Assembly (NCBI GenBank): GCA_022709695.1
Contig: JAKLII010000003.1
Span: forward strand, 1 to 64,000
DNA length: 64,000 nucleotides
Origin: Bacteroidota bacterium
Lineage (GTDB): Bacteria > Bacteroidota > Bacteroidia > Bacteroidales > SKPS01
Direction of reading: 5' to 3'
The position numbers and the translations under genes were made by a program. The notes under the pieces were generated by a model. It was not told where the DNA came from and searched no databases. It worked only from the letters and a program-made list of their open reading frames with translations. Each line of letters begins with the position of its first letter. Positions within the stretch are counted from its first letter, which is position 1. Positions 43,647 through 53,098 of the stretch are shown here, piece by piece.

Positions 43647-44369
43647 ATGACATTTGAGGAGATTGTACATTACCGCCGATCGGTGAGAAAATACAAAGAT
43701 CAGCCTATTGATCCCGAGAAGGTTCGGCATTGTCTGGAGCTGGCTGTTCTGGCTCCTACCAGTTCGAACATGCAGTTGTGGGAGTTCTACCATGTAACGG
43801 ATCCGGGAATTCTTAAAAAGCTGTCGTATGCCTGCATGGATCAGACCGCAGCAAGCACAGCTCCTCAGATGGTGGTGTTTGTTACCAGGCGCGATCTGTT
43901 CCGCAAGCGGGCACGGGCTGTGGCAAAACTGCAGATTGACAATGTACACAGAAACAGTCCACCCGAAAAACAACCGAAAAGGATCCGCCGTTTTGAGTTG
44001 TATTACGGAAGGGTGATGCCGTTTTTGTACAGCCGGTTTTTCGGGCTTCTGGGGTTATTCAGAAAGCTGGTTGCGCACAGCATCGGATTGTTCAGGCCCA
44101 TGACCCGCTTTGTTTCTGAGGCTGAGGTGCGTGTGGTGGTGCACAAAACCTGCGCCCTGGCAGCACAAACCTTTATGCTGGCGATGGCAGCCGAAGGGTA
44201 CGATACCTGTGCCATGGAGGGTTTGGACGGCAGGAGGGTAAAACGAATCCTGAAACTGCCGTGGCGTGCGGAGATCAACATGATTGTTTCCTGCGGCCTC
44301 AGGGATGAAGGGGGCGTTTGGGGCGACAGGACGAGGGTTCCGTTTGAGGAGGTATATAAGAGGGTTTAA
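43647..44369 (+). CDS. Nitroreductase-family oxidoreductase (240 aa)
   Basis: An FMN-dependent nitroreductase fold is indicated by VHYRRSVRKYKDQPID at the N-terminus (FMN phosphate site RRSxRxY), ELAVLAPTSSNMQLWEFYHV and, near the C-terminus, MEGLDGRRVKRIL. A middle insertion of about 60 residues is basic and partly hydrophobic (FLYSRFFGLLGLFRKLVAHSIGLF), which is unusual and suggests membrane association. The substrate is unknown. It is separated from its neighbours. Confidence 0.82.
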   Translation: MTFEEIVHYRRSVRKYKDQPIDPEKVRHCLELAVLAPTSSNMQLWEFYHVTDPGILKKLSYACMDQTAASTAPQMVVFVTRRDLFRKRARAVAKLQIDNVHRNSPPEKQPKRIRRFELYYGRVMPFLYSRFFGLLGLFRKLVAHSIGLFRPMTRFVSEAEVRVVVHKTCALAAQTFMLAMAAEGYDTCAMEGLDGRRVKRILKLPWRAEINMIVSCGLRDEGGVWGDRTRVPFEEVYKRV

Positions 44370-44374
44370 AGATC

Positions 44375-44412
44375 AAGGTTCAAGGATCAAGGTTTCAGGT
44401 TTGAGGCGCCTG
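44375..44412. repeat. Short direct repeats after the nitroreductase gene
   Basis: GATCAAGG occurs twice with a GTTCAAGG between, followed by AGGTTTCAGGTTTGAGG. The rest of the gap up to 44621 shows no gene, RNA or clear promoter that I can support. Confidence 0.5.
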
Positions 44413-44621
44413 ATAGCAAAATGTTCCTGCAGCCTGTCAGGCAATTAACTGAATTCAGACCATAACAGGCTCCGGTACACGGCAGGGCTTCATCATCACT
44501 TTTTAAAGGGGTGATATCCGGAAGTAAGATTCCGCTCTGCACGAGGTGTTTTGGTATGGTAGTGGAAAAATTACTTCAATAATCCCTAATTTTACCACGG
44601 AACAAATACAGGGGCCGTACT

Positions 44622-45911
44622 ATGGGTTGGTTTGTACAGACCAGGAGGGTGGCAGCAGCTTTAATATTGCTGATAATCATAGATTTACAGGTATATTCGC
44701 AGGATACAGCCTATGTAAAACGGGTGGTGGAGATCCTTACTTCGGATTCTCTTGCGGGAAGGGGTTACCAGCACAACGGGGATCGCAAGGCGGCTGCGTT
44801 CATTGCTTCTGAATTCCGGAAAGCAGGGCTGGAATCGATCGGTAGCTGCTATCACCAAGGAGTGATATTCCCCGTAAACAACATCACCGGTGAGGTGGTT
44901 TGCCGCATCGGTGACAGAACGCTGAAGGCTGGCACCGAGGTTTTGGTTTCTGCCAGATCGAAAGGGGTTTCAAGGGAATACCGCCTGGTTTGGCTAAGCC
45001 ACAAAACAGCCAAAAATCCGGCACGCCTGCGCCGCTTTTTCTGGCGCGACCTGAGGAATTCCCTGGTAGTGGCAGATCCCGCCATTGCAGCTGACAAGGA
45101 TCTGAAAGAGTTATACCAGGCGCTGTTTCGCGGACAGATTTCCGGGGTTGCAGGCATGGTGCGTATCATGGACAAGCCTTACTGGCATATTTCCGACAGC
45201 GGTATTGAAACGGATTATCTGGTGGTTACGGTGAAATCGGGCATCCTCGACCACCGCAGCCGGAAGATGTATGTATCTTTTACCAACCATTTCGAACCGG
45301 CATATCACAGCCAGAATGTGGCTGCTATGGTCAGGGGGACCCTTCATCCGGACAGTTTTATCGTGTTTACTGCCCACTACGACCATTTGGGGAGGATGGG
45401 AGATGTGATGTTTCCGGGGGCCAACGACAACGGAAGCGGTACTGCCATGGTGCTGGACCTGGCGCGCCATTACAGCCATAATCCCCATCCTTACTCCGTG
45501 GCTTTCATCGCCTTCACCGGTGAGGAGGCGGGGTTGCTGGGCTCGACCCAATACACGGAAAGGCCCCTTTTTCCGCTTCAAAACATTGCCGTGTTGTTCA
45601 ATTTCGATATGGTGGCCTCAGGTAGTGACGGTATTACAGTAGTAAACGGCAGCGTACATCCCGGCGATTTTAATCTGCTCGACAGCCTCAATGCAGCCCA
45701 TTCCCTGCTTAAACAGGTAGCAGTGCGCGGCGAGAGCCCCAACAGCGATCACCATCCTTTCCATGCCCGCGGGGTGAAGGCCTTTTTCATCTACACCATG
45801 GGGAGTGAACAAACCGAATATCATACAATTAACGACCGAAGTCCGGTACCCTTTACTGCCTACATTCCTTTTTTCAGTCTTATAACCCGTTATGCGGAAC
45901 TATATCATTAA
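44622..45911 (+). CDS. M28-family metallopeptidase (429 aa)
   Basis: A hydrophobic N-terminal segment (VAAALILLIIIDLQVYSQ) acts as signal peptide. The M28 domain at about 235-429 has zinc ligands in the expected places: AHYDHLG, ANDNGSGTA, FTGEEAGLLGS, NFDMV, and YHTINDR. Residues 20-230 form an N-terminal region with an apical-like domain (SDSLAGRGYQHNGDRKAAAFIASEF). These are secreted aminopeptidases of broad specificity. The stop is 3 bp before the rsmI start. Confidence 0.9.
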   Translation: MGWFVQTRRVAAALILLIIIDLQVYSQDTAYVKRVVEILTSDSLAGRGYQHNGDRKAAAFIASEFRKAGLESIGSCYHQGVIFPVNNITGEVVCRIGDRTLKAGTEVLVSARSKGVSREYRLVWLSHKTAKNPARLRRFFWRDLRNSLVVADPAIAADKDLKELYQALFRGQISGVAGMVRIMDKPYWHISDSGIETDYLVVTVKSGILDHRSRKMYVSFTNHFEPAYHSQNVAAMVRGTLHPDSFIVFTAHYDHLGRMGDVMFPGANDNGSGTAMVLDLARHYSHNPHPYSVAFIAFTGEEAGLLGSTQYTERPLFPLQNIAVLFNFDMVASGSDGITVVNGSVHPGDFNLLDSLNAAHSLLKQVAVRGESPNSDHHPFHARGVKAFFIYTMGSEQTEYHTINDRSPVPFTAYIPFFSLITRYAELYH

Positions 45912-45914
45912 ATC

Positions 45915-46586
45915 ATGGCACGTATAACTCTGGTACCAACGCCTCTGGGCAACCTTTCGGATATCACACTCCGTTCGCTGGAAGCACTGCGGCAGGCCGA
46001 CCTGATTCTGGCGGAGGACACCCGCACCACCGGTATCCTGCTGAAGCACTTCGACATTAAAACGCGCCTTGTGGCTTACCACCTGCACAATGAGCATCAG
46101 CGTACCGGCAGGATACTGGATGAAGCGGGGGAGGATTCCCGGTTGGTTCTGGTAACCGATGCCGGTACTCCCGGGATTTCCGATCCCGGGTTTTTGCTGG
46201 TTCGGGAGGCTTTGCAACGCGGTATGCAGGTGGAATGCCTTCCGGGTCCGGTGGCATTTGTGCCTGCTTTGGTGGCGTCCGGACTTCCATGCGACAGGTT
46301 TCATTTTGAGGGGTTTCTCCCCCCGAAGAAAGGAAGGATGACCCGGCTGGCCTGGCTGGCCGGATACCCTTTTACCCTGGTGCTGTACGAGTCGCCGCAC
46401 AGGCTGCTTAAAACCCTGGGGCAGATGGCTGAGGTTTTCGGAGGGGAGCGCAGGGGGGTTGTGGTACGGGAGCTTTCGAAGATTCACGAGGAGTATCATC
46501 GTGGAACCCTGGCTGAACTGGAAACCGAATTTACCAGCGTACAGCCTCGCGGAGAGATTGTATTGATAGTGGAAGGAAAAGGGTAA
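45915..46586 (+). CDS. rsmI: 16S rRNA (cytidine1402-2'-O)-methyltransferase RsmI
   Basis: The 223-aa tetrapyrrole-methylase-fold protein has the family motifs LVPTPLGNLSDITLRSLEALRQADLILAEDTRTTG, VTDAGTPGISDPGF and GFLPPKKGRM, followed by KIHEEYHRGTLAEL. It methylates C1402 of 16S rRNA using SAM. It is shorter than E. coli RsmI (about 286 aa), as is usual in Bacteroidota. The stop codon overlaps the -7 box of asnS. Confidence 0.93.
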   Translation: MARITLVPTPLGNLSDITLRSLEALRQADLILAEDTRTTGILLKHFDIKTRLVAYHLHNEHQRTGRILDEAGEDSRLVLVTDAGTPGISDPGFLLVREALQRGMQVECLPGPVAFVPALVASGLPCDRFHFEGFLPPKKGRMTRLAWLAGYPFTLVLYESPHRLLKTLGQMAEVFGGERRGVVVRELSKIHEEYHRGTLAELETEFTSVQPRGEIVLIVEGKG

Positions 46587-46591
46587 TTTTG
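46584..46591 (+). promoter_or_regulatory. Candidate -7 box for asnS
   Basis: TAATTTTG matches TAnnTTTG and overlaps the rsmI stop codon, 24 bp upstream of ATG 46616. Confidence 0.45.
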
Positions 46592-46615
46592 CCTATTGAA
46601 TGAATTGATGACTTT

Positions 46616-48061
46616 ATGCGCAAAGAGAGAATAAAAATCAGAGAACTGCTGGCCGGCGGAGTACCGGGGCAGCAGGTAGTGCTTGGGGGTTGGGTACGCA
46701 CCAAGCGCATCAGCAAGAATGTGGCTTTCATCGCTTTGAATGACGGTTCAACCCTGCAGAACCTGCAGGTAGTGGTAAATCCCGAACTGGTGGATTTATC
46801 GGTACTGGATGAAGTCTATACGGGTGCCTCCCTGCGCATCGACGGCAGGGTGGTGGCTTCTCCGGGTGCAGGGCAGGCGCTGGAGGTGGAAGCCCTGAAA
46901 GTGGAGCTGCTGGGCAAGGCCGATCCGGAACACTACCCTTTGCAGCCCAAAAAACACAGCCTTGAGTTTTTACGTGAGATTGCCCACCTGCGTTTTCGCA
47001 CCAACACTTTTGGGGCTATTACCCGTGTGCGGCACGCCATGATATTCGGCATCCACAAGTTCTTCAACGACAAGGGATTTCTGAACATCCACTCCCCCAT
47101 CATCACCGGCAGCGATGCCGAGGGAGCAGGCGAGATGTTCAGGGTATCGGTGCTGGATGCGAATAATCCACCCCTGACAGAAGAGGGGAAGGTGGATTTT
47201 TCGAAGGATTTCTTCGGAAAGGAGACTAACCTGACGGTTTCAGGACAGCTGGAAGCAGAGCTTGCCGCCCTGGCGCTGGGAGAGGTGTACACCTTTGGTC
47301 CCACTTTCCGGGCCGAAAACTCGAATACCTCACGTCATCTTGCAGAATTCTGGATGATTGAACCCGAGATGGCCTTTTACGATATCCACGACAACATGGA
47401 TCTGGCGGAAGAGATGCTGAAATATCTGGTGCGGTATGCACTGGACCATTGCATGGAGGATCTGCTGTTTCTGCAGTCGCGGCAGGAGGATGAGGAGAAG
47501 CAGAAGAAGCAGGAAGACCGCTCCATGCCACTGATAGAAAAGCTTGAGTTCATCCTGGCGCATCCCTTTGAGCGGATTACCTATACCGAAGCCATTGAAA
47601 TTCTGAAAGAATCGAAGCCCAATAAAAACGGGAAATTTCAGTATCCCATCGAAAAGTGGGGGGCCGACCTGCAGTCGGAACACGAGCGCTACCTGGTAGA
47701 GAAGCACTTTAAAAAGCCGGTAATCCTGACCGACTATCCGAAAGAGATCAAGGCTTTTTACATGAAGCAGAATGATGACGGGGTTACGGTTCGTGCCATG
47801 GATGTACTGTTCCCGGGGATCGGAGAGATCATCGGAGGCAGCCAGCGTGAGGAGCGATACGATCATTTACTGGCCAGGATGCAGCAAATGGGCATCCCCG
47901 AGAAGGAGATGTGGTGGTACCTCGATACACGCAGATTCGGAACGGTAGTACACAGCGGTTACGGACTGGGTTTTGAACGGCTGATGCTGTTTATAACAGG
48001 TATGGGCAACATCCGTGATGTAATCCCTTTCCCCAGAACCCCCCAGAATGCTGAGTTTTAA
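46616..48061 (+). CDS. asnS: Asparagine-tRNA ligase
   Basis: The 481-aa class IIb synthetase has an OB-fold anticodon domain at about 15-110 ([25 protein letters not shown]) and a catalytic core with [55 protein letters not shown] (motif 2), and [29 protein letters not shown] (motif 3). It charges tRNA-Asn with asparagine. It has its own candidate promoter. Confidence 0.97.
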   Translation: MRKERIKIRELLAGGVPGQQVVLGGWVRTKRISKNVAFIALNDGSTLQNLQVVVNPELVDLSVLDEVYTGASLRIDGRVVASPGAGQALEVEALKVELLGKADPEHYPLQPKKHSLEFLREIAHLRFRTNTFGAITRVRHAMIFGIHKFFNDKGFLNIHSPIITGSDAEGAGEMFRVSVLDANNPPLTEEGKVDFSKDFFGKETNLTVSGQLEAELAALALGEVYTFGPTFRAENSNTSRHLAEFWMIEPEMAFYDIHDNMDLAEEMLKYLVRYALDHCMEDLLFLQSRQEDEEKQKKQEDRSMPLIEKLEFILAHPFERITYTEAIEILKESKPNKNGKFQYPIEKWGADLQSEHERYLVEKHFKKPVILTDYPKEIKAFYMKQNDDGVTVRAMDVLFPGIGEIIGGSQREERYDHLLARMQQMGIPEKEMWWYLDTRRFGTVVHSGYGLGFERLMLFITGMGNIRDVIPFPRTPQNAEF

Positions 48062-48122
48062 CCAACACTTGACAAAACATGGAATTTTGCGTATTTTGCG
48101 CAAAAGAGCGGGAGGATAAACG

Positions 48123-49598
48123 ATGTTAAGTCAACGATTGCAGCAGAAGCTTTTACAGAAACTGTCGCCCCAGCAGATTCAGCTGATGAAGCTGATCCAG
48201 ATTCCTACCGTTGCTCTGGAGCAGCGTATCAAACAGGAAATAGAGGAGAATCCGGCGTTGGAAGAGGCTTCTGAAGAGAATGAAGAATCCCAGGATGAGT
48301 TTGGGCAGGATTCCGACAATGAAAATGAATACGATGATGAGGGGGATGAGCGGCTTGACGATTTTGATTTTGAAGATTATCTGGACGACGACGACATACC
48401 GGCCTACAAACTGACGATCCAAAACCGGGGGCGTGATGAAGAGGAGTGGGAAGCTCCGGTGGTATCAGGGGTTTCCTTTCATGAGCATCTGCAAAATCAG
48501 GCAGGGATGCTGGTGCTGAACGACCGGCAGAGGGCAATTCTGGATGTGATCATTGGCAATATTGATGATTCAGGTTATCTGGAGCGTGAGTTACCGGCTT
48601 TGGTAAACGACCTGTCGTTCAGTTTTAACATCTCTACCAGCGTTAAAGAGCTTGAAGAGTTACTGCAGCTGGTCCATCAGCTGGACCCACCGGGTGTTGG
48701 CGCCCGGAACCTTCAGGAGTGTTTGCTGATCCAGCTGAACCGCGTGGAGGAGGAAACCGATGCTACGGAACTGGCACGGGCAGTGATACGTGATTTCTTT
48801 GAAGAGTTTTCGAAGAAACATTTCGACAAGATCCTGAAGAAAACAGAGGCTTTGGAAGAAGAACTGAAAGAAGCTGTCGCTGAAATCCTGAAACTCAACC
48901 CAAAACCCGGAAATACCCTTGGCGATACATCGCGTGGGGGACTGTTCATTCTGCCCGATTTCTTCATTACCAATCAGGACGGGGAGCTGGAGTTACGGGT
49001 AAATCAGAAAAACAAGCCTGAGCTCAGGGTGAATAAGGCGTACCGGGAGATGCTGGAACACTATGCTGCCGACAAAAGCTCAAGAGGGACGACGCAGCGC
49101 AGGGAGGCTCTGCAGTTCGTAAAACAGAAGATCGATTCGGCCAAGTGGTTCATAGAGGCGATTAACCAACGGGAGCAGACGCTTTTTATCACCATGAGTG
49201 CTATCATGGAATTTCAGAGAGAGTATTTTCTTTCAGGTGATGAGACCCGGCTTAAACCCATGATTCTGAAGGATATTGCCGAGCTTGTCGGGCTTGATAT
49301 TTCCACCGTGTCACGTGTGGCAAACAGCAAATATGTGCAGACGACTTTTGGTACTTTTCTGTTAAAAACCCTGTTCTCGGAGGGATTACAGACCGAGTCG
49401 GGGGAAGAGGTATCGAGCCGTGAGGTGAAGAAGATCCTGGAGGAGTGCATCGGCAGTGAAGACAAAAGGAACCCCGTGACCGATGACGCCCTGTCGCTGA
49501 TCCTGAAGGAGCGGGGTTACACCCTTGCCCGCCGCACGGTGGCCAAGTACCGTGAACAGCTGGGGATACCCGTGGCGAGGATGAGGAGGGCTCTCTAG
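48123..49598 (+). CDS. rpoN: RNA polymerase sigma-54 factor
   Basis: The 491-aa protein has the Gln/Leu-rich activator region I at residues 1-50 (QRLQQKLLQKLSPQQIQLMKLIQ). A strongly acidic region II spans about 50-105 (EDYLDDDDIPAY). The core-binding domain follows, then the HTH and the RpoN box (ARRTVAKYREQLGIPVARMRR) at the C-terminus. A good Shine-Dalgarno (GGGAGGA) stands 9 bp before the ATG, rare in this window. It needs an enhancer-binding ATPase to open promoters; none is nearby. The stop overlaps the next start (TAGTG). Confidence 0.96.
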   Translation: MLSQRLQQKLLQKLSPQQIQLMKLIQIPTVALEQRIKQEIEENPALEEASEENEESQDEFGQDSDNENEYDDEGDERLDDFDFEDYLDDDDIPAYKLTIQNRGRDEEEWEAPVVSGVSFHEHLQNQAGMLVLNDRQRAILDVIIGNIDDSGYLERELPALVNDLSFSFNISTSVKELEELLQLVHQLDPPGVGARNLQECLLIQLNRVEEETDATELARAVIRDFFEEFSKKHFDKILKKTEALEEELKEAVAEILKLNPKPGNTLGDTSRGGLFILPDFFITNQDGELELRVNQKNKPELRVNKAYREMLEHYAADKSSRGTTQRREALQFVKQKIDSAKWFIEAINQREQTLFITMSAIMEFQREYFLSGDETRLKPMILKDIAELVGLDISTVSRVANSKYVQTTFGTFLLKTLFSEGLQTESGEEVSSREVKKILEECIGSEDKRNPVTDDALSLILKERGYTLARRTVAKYREQLGIPVARMRRAL

Positions 49599-50224
49599 TG
49601 GATCTGCGAAAGTTTTCTGATGCGGTTACGTTAACTTTATCGGTAGTGCTCCATCCGTTGCTGATGCCACTGTATCTCTATTTTTTCATGACATCACGAT
49701 GGTATCCGTTTTCTGTATTCGCGGTACAGAGCTGGTGGGTACTTCCGCTGATCCTGCTGATTCTTACTTTCTGCATACCACTTATCATGGTAGCGATGCT
49801 GAAAACCATGGGGCTCATCACCTCATTGCATCTGGAAAACCGCAGTGAGCGCACCGTACCCTTTCTTGTAACTGCAATTGCCCATTATTTTGCTTCGCGC
49901 ATGGTGCAGAGGTTCGGGGTGCCTTCAGAGTATACACTGATGCTGCTGGGATCGTCAGGGATGATTCTTCTGGCCATGGCGATCAATTTCCGTTGGAAAA
50001 TCAGCATCCACATGATGGGAATTGGTGGGGTAGCAGGCATTCTGCTCGGTCTTTCACGGTATGCCCCTGCCCATTTTTTCTACCCGGTTATGGTTGTGTT
50101 TGTGCTGTCCGGATTGGTGGGGGTATCCAGAATTGGTACCGGAAGTCACAGGCCGGCTGAAGTTTATGCAGGATTTCTGGTGGGTTTTACCTGGTTTCTG
50201 GTGCTGTTTACCGCCATTCCCTGA
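49598..50224 (+). CDS. PAP2-like membrane protein (208 aa)
   Basis: GTG start 49598 overlaps the rpoN stop by one base, so translation is coupled. Six hydrophobic segments. Late motifs RWKISIHMMGIGGVAG and IGTGSHRPAEVYAGFLVG match the Ser-His and Arg/His-x-His sites of PAP2-type phosphatases, but the first motif (KxxxxxxRP) is not clear. It could hydrolyse a lipid phosphate or be an inactive relative. Confidence 0.75.
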   Translation: MDLRKFSDAVTLTLSVVLHPLLMPLYLYFFMTSRWYPFSVFAVQSWWVLPLILLILTFCIPLIMVAMLKTMGLITSLHLENRSERTVPFLVTAIAHYFASRMVQRFGVPSEYTLMLLGSSGMILLAMAINFRWKISIHMMGIGGVAGILLGLSRYAPAHFFYPVMVVFVLSGLVGVSRIGTGSHRPAEVYAGFLVGFTWFLVLFTAIP

Positions 50225-50305
50225 TAAGGGTCTCAAACCGGCCCGACCGGATACCGGGACCGATAAATTGTGTACTTTCGCCTTATACAGACTTATACCC
50301 TGATT

Positions 50306-53092
50306 ATGCCCGAAAAACGACTGTTCCTGCTGGATGCCATGGCCCTTATCTACCGGGCCTATTTTGCCATGAGCAAGGCGCCCCGGATTAACTCCAAAGG
50401 AATGAACACTTCAGCAGTGCTGGGTTTTACCAACACCCTGCTGGATGTCCTGAAAAATGAGCGACCAACCCATCTGGCAGTAGCATTCGATTCCTATGCC
50501 CCAACGGTCAGGCATGCAGAATTTGCCGACTACAAAGCCACCCGCCAGAGCATGCCGGAAGACCTTGCCCTTTCGATTCCCTGGGTAAAAAAGGTAATTG
50601 AAGCGTTCCGCATCCCGATCCTTGAAAAGGATGGGTTCGAGGCTGATGACATTATCGGAACCCTGGCCAGAATGGGAGAAGAGCATGGATTTGAGGTTTT
50701 TATGATGACACCCGATAAAGACTTCGGGCAACTGGTTACCGATCGGATAAAAATATACAAACCGGCCCGGATGGGTTCGGGAGCCGATATTGTAGGGGTG
50801 GCCGACATCTGCAAAAAATATGGTATCGAAAAACCTGAGCAGGTAATTGATATACTGGCACTATGGGGCGATGCTTCTGATAACATACCCGGAATTCCGG
50901 GAATTGGAGAGGTAACAGCCTCAAAGCTGATAGGAAGCTACGGTTCACTGGAAAACCTGCTTGAACACACGGAAGAGCTCAAGGGGAAGCTGAAGGAAAA
51001 CATCGAAAATTTCAGGGAACAGGGCCTTCTTTCCAAGAAGCTGGCCACCATTATTACCGATGTACCGGTGCCTTTCAATGAGGCACAGCTGGTGGTTGAA
51101 GAACCTGACCGGAAGATGGTGACAGAGGTGTTTGGGGAGCTGGAGTTCAGAACCCTTGCTGCACGCGTTCTTGGAGAGGGAGATATACGCCAGGCTCCTG
51201 TTCAGGGAATCCCTTCAGGCGGCATCCAGACCTCCCTGTTCGATACAGAAGAGGGAACGGGTTTCCTCCCCGAAGGGATGAAAGTTCTGGGTGACCTTCC
51301 ACATTCTTATCATCATGCCGAAGGAGTTGAGGGAGCCCGTGATCTCGCCGCCAGGCTTTCAACCGCCGGACGTTTCTGCTTCGATACCGAAACCACCGGA
51401 CTGGATGTGCTTACGGCTGAACTGGTTGGTATCTCCTTCGCCGTGCAACCCGGAGAAGCCTGGTTTCTGCATCTGCCCGAAAAACGGGAAGAAGTGATGG
51501 AAATCCTGGATCTGCTGAAACCGGTTTTTGAAGATCCCCGTCTGGAAAAAATTGCCCAGAATCTGAAGTATGATCTGCAAATCCTGAAGAACTACGGCAT
51601 TGAAGTGCAGGAGCCCATGTTCGATACCATGGTGGCGCACTACCTGCTGCAGCCTGAGATGCGACACAACATGGACTTTCTGGCAGAAACCTATCTGCAT
51701 TATTCACCGGTCTCTTTTTCCACCCTTACCGGTGTTAAGGGAAAAACACCGGTGGATATCAGAAAGGTTGATAAGGAGTATTTAAAAGATTATGCCTGCG
51801 AAGATGCGGACATTACGCTGCAACTTGCCAACCTGTTCATTCCGAAGCTGAAAGATGCCGGTGCCGAAGATCTTTTCCGGCAGGTGGAGGTTCCCCTGAT
51901 ACCGGTACTGGCGGAGATGGAGCGTACCGGCGTTCAGATAGATGTGGCGGCTTTACAGGAGTATTCGGTACAATTGGGAGAAGAGATCAGGCAAGTAGAG
52001 GAGCTGATCTATTCTTATGCAGGATCCATTTTCAATATTGCATCCCCCAGGCAGCTTGGAGAGATTTTATTTGACCGGCTCCGGATCATTTCATCTCCAA
52101 AAAAAACCAAAACCAAACAATATTCAACCGGCGAGGAGGTATTGGGCAAGCTGGTGCATCACCATCCGATTGTTCCGGCTATTCTGGAGTACCGGAGCCT
52201 CACCAAACTCAAATCAACCTATGTGGACACTTTCCCGCTGCTGATTCATCCAAAGACCGGAAGAATACACACATCATATAACCAGGCGGTTACAGCCACG
52301 GGAAGGCTCAGCAGCAACAATCCGAACCTGCAGAATATCCCGATCCGGACTGACCGCGGAAAGGAGATCAGGAAGGCTTTTATTGCAGGATATCCGGGCT
52401 GGGAACTGGTATCTGCCGACTACTCGCAGATTGAGTTGCGTATTATTGCCCATCTGAGCGGGGACCTTGCCATGCAGGAGGCTTTCAGGCAGGGCATGGA
52501 TATTCATACTGCCACAGCAGCAGGTATTTACGGGGTGTCACCTGAAATGGTGGACGGGACTATGCGCAGGAATGCGAAGATGGTAAACTTCGGGATTATA
52601 TACGGGATCTCGGCTTTCGGCCTGGCAGAAAGACTTAACATCTCCCGCATGGAGGCAGCAGCCATCATCGATGGGTACTTCAAGCAATACCCGGGCATCA
52701 AAGCTTACATGGAACGGTGTATTGTAAGAGCAAGGGAAGCGGGCTTTGTGGAGACCATGCTGGGAAGAAGGCGTTACCTGAGGGATATCAATTCAGCCAA
52801 CACCAATATCCGGCAGTTTGCCGAGCGTAATGCGATCAATGCCCCCATTCAGGGCACCTCTGCTGATATGATCAAGAAGGCAATGATTGCCATCTACAGG
52901 GAAATGGAAACCATGGGACTGAGGTCGAAAATGATCATGCAGGTGCATGATGAACTGGTCTTTGAGGTTCCCCTGGAAGAGATGAAAATAGTAAAGCCTC
53001 TCATTATCAATGGGATGAAAAATGCTATAAGGCTGGATGTACCGGTAGAGGCAGAGATCAATTCGGGCAGCAACTGGCTGGAGGCGCACTAA
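50306..53092 (+). CDS. polA: DNA polymerase I
   Basis: ATG 50306 (MPEKRLFLLDAMALIYRAYF) gives 928 aa; the 12 upstream codons are dropped. The 5'-3' exonuclease spans about 1-300 (TPDKDFGQLV, ASDNIPGIPGIGEVTA). The 3'-5' exonuclease spans about 350-540 with all sites intact (FDTETTGLD, NLKYDLQILKNYG, YACEDADITLQL). The polymerase spans about 560-928 with motif A (SADYSQIELRIIAHL), motif B region (RRNAKMVNFGIIYG) and motif C (MQVHDELVFEV). Used for Okazaki fragment processing and repair. Confidence 0.97.
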   Translation: MPEKRLFLLDAMALIYRAYFAMSKAPRINSKGMNTSAVLGFTNTLLDVLKNERPTHLAVAFDSYAPTVRHAEFADYKATRQSMPEDLALSIPWVKKVIEAFRIPILEKDGFEADDIIGTLARMGEEHGFEVFMMTPDKDFGQLVTDRIKIYKPARMGSGADIVGVADICKKYGIEKPEQVIDILALWGDASDNIPGIPGIGEVTASKLIGSYGSLENLLEHTEELKGKLKENIENFREQGLLSKKLATIITDVPVPFNEAQLVVEEPDRKMVTEVFGELEFRTLAARVLGEGDIRQAPVQGIPSGGIQTSLFDTEEGTGFLPEGMKVLGDLPHSYHHAEGVEGARDLAARLSTAGRFCFDTETTGLDVLTAELVGISFAVQPGEAWFLHLPEKREEVMEILDLLKPVFEDPRLEKIAQNLKYDLQILKNYGIEVQEPMFDTMVAHYLLQPEMRHNMDFLAETYLHYSPVSFSTLTGVKGKTPVDIRKVDKEYLKDYACEDADITLQLANLFIPKLKDAGAEDLFRQVEVPLIPVLAEMERTGVQIDVAALQEYSVQLGEEIRQVEELIYSYAGSIFNIASPRQLGEILFDRLRIISSPKKTKTKQYSTGEEVLGKLVHHHPIVPAILEYRSLTKLKSTYVDTFPLLIHPKTGRIHTSYNQAVTATGRLSSNNPNLQNIPIRTDRGKEIRKAFIAGYPGWELVSADYSQIELRIIAHLSGDLAMQEAFRQGMDIHTATAAGIYGVSPEMVDGTMRRNAKMVNFGIIYGISAFGLAERLNISRMEAAAIIDGYFKQYPGIKAYMERCIVRAREAGFVETMLGRRRYLRDINSANTNIRQFAERNAINAPIQGTSADMIKKAMIAIYREMETMGLRSKMIMQVHDELVFEVPLEEMKIVKPLIINGMKNAIRLDVPVEAEINSGSNWLEAH

Positions 53093-53098
53093 TAGCGG

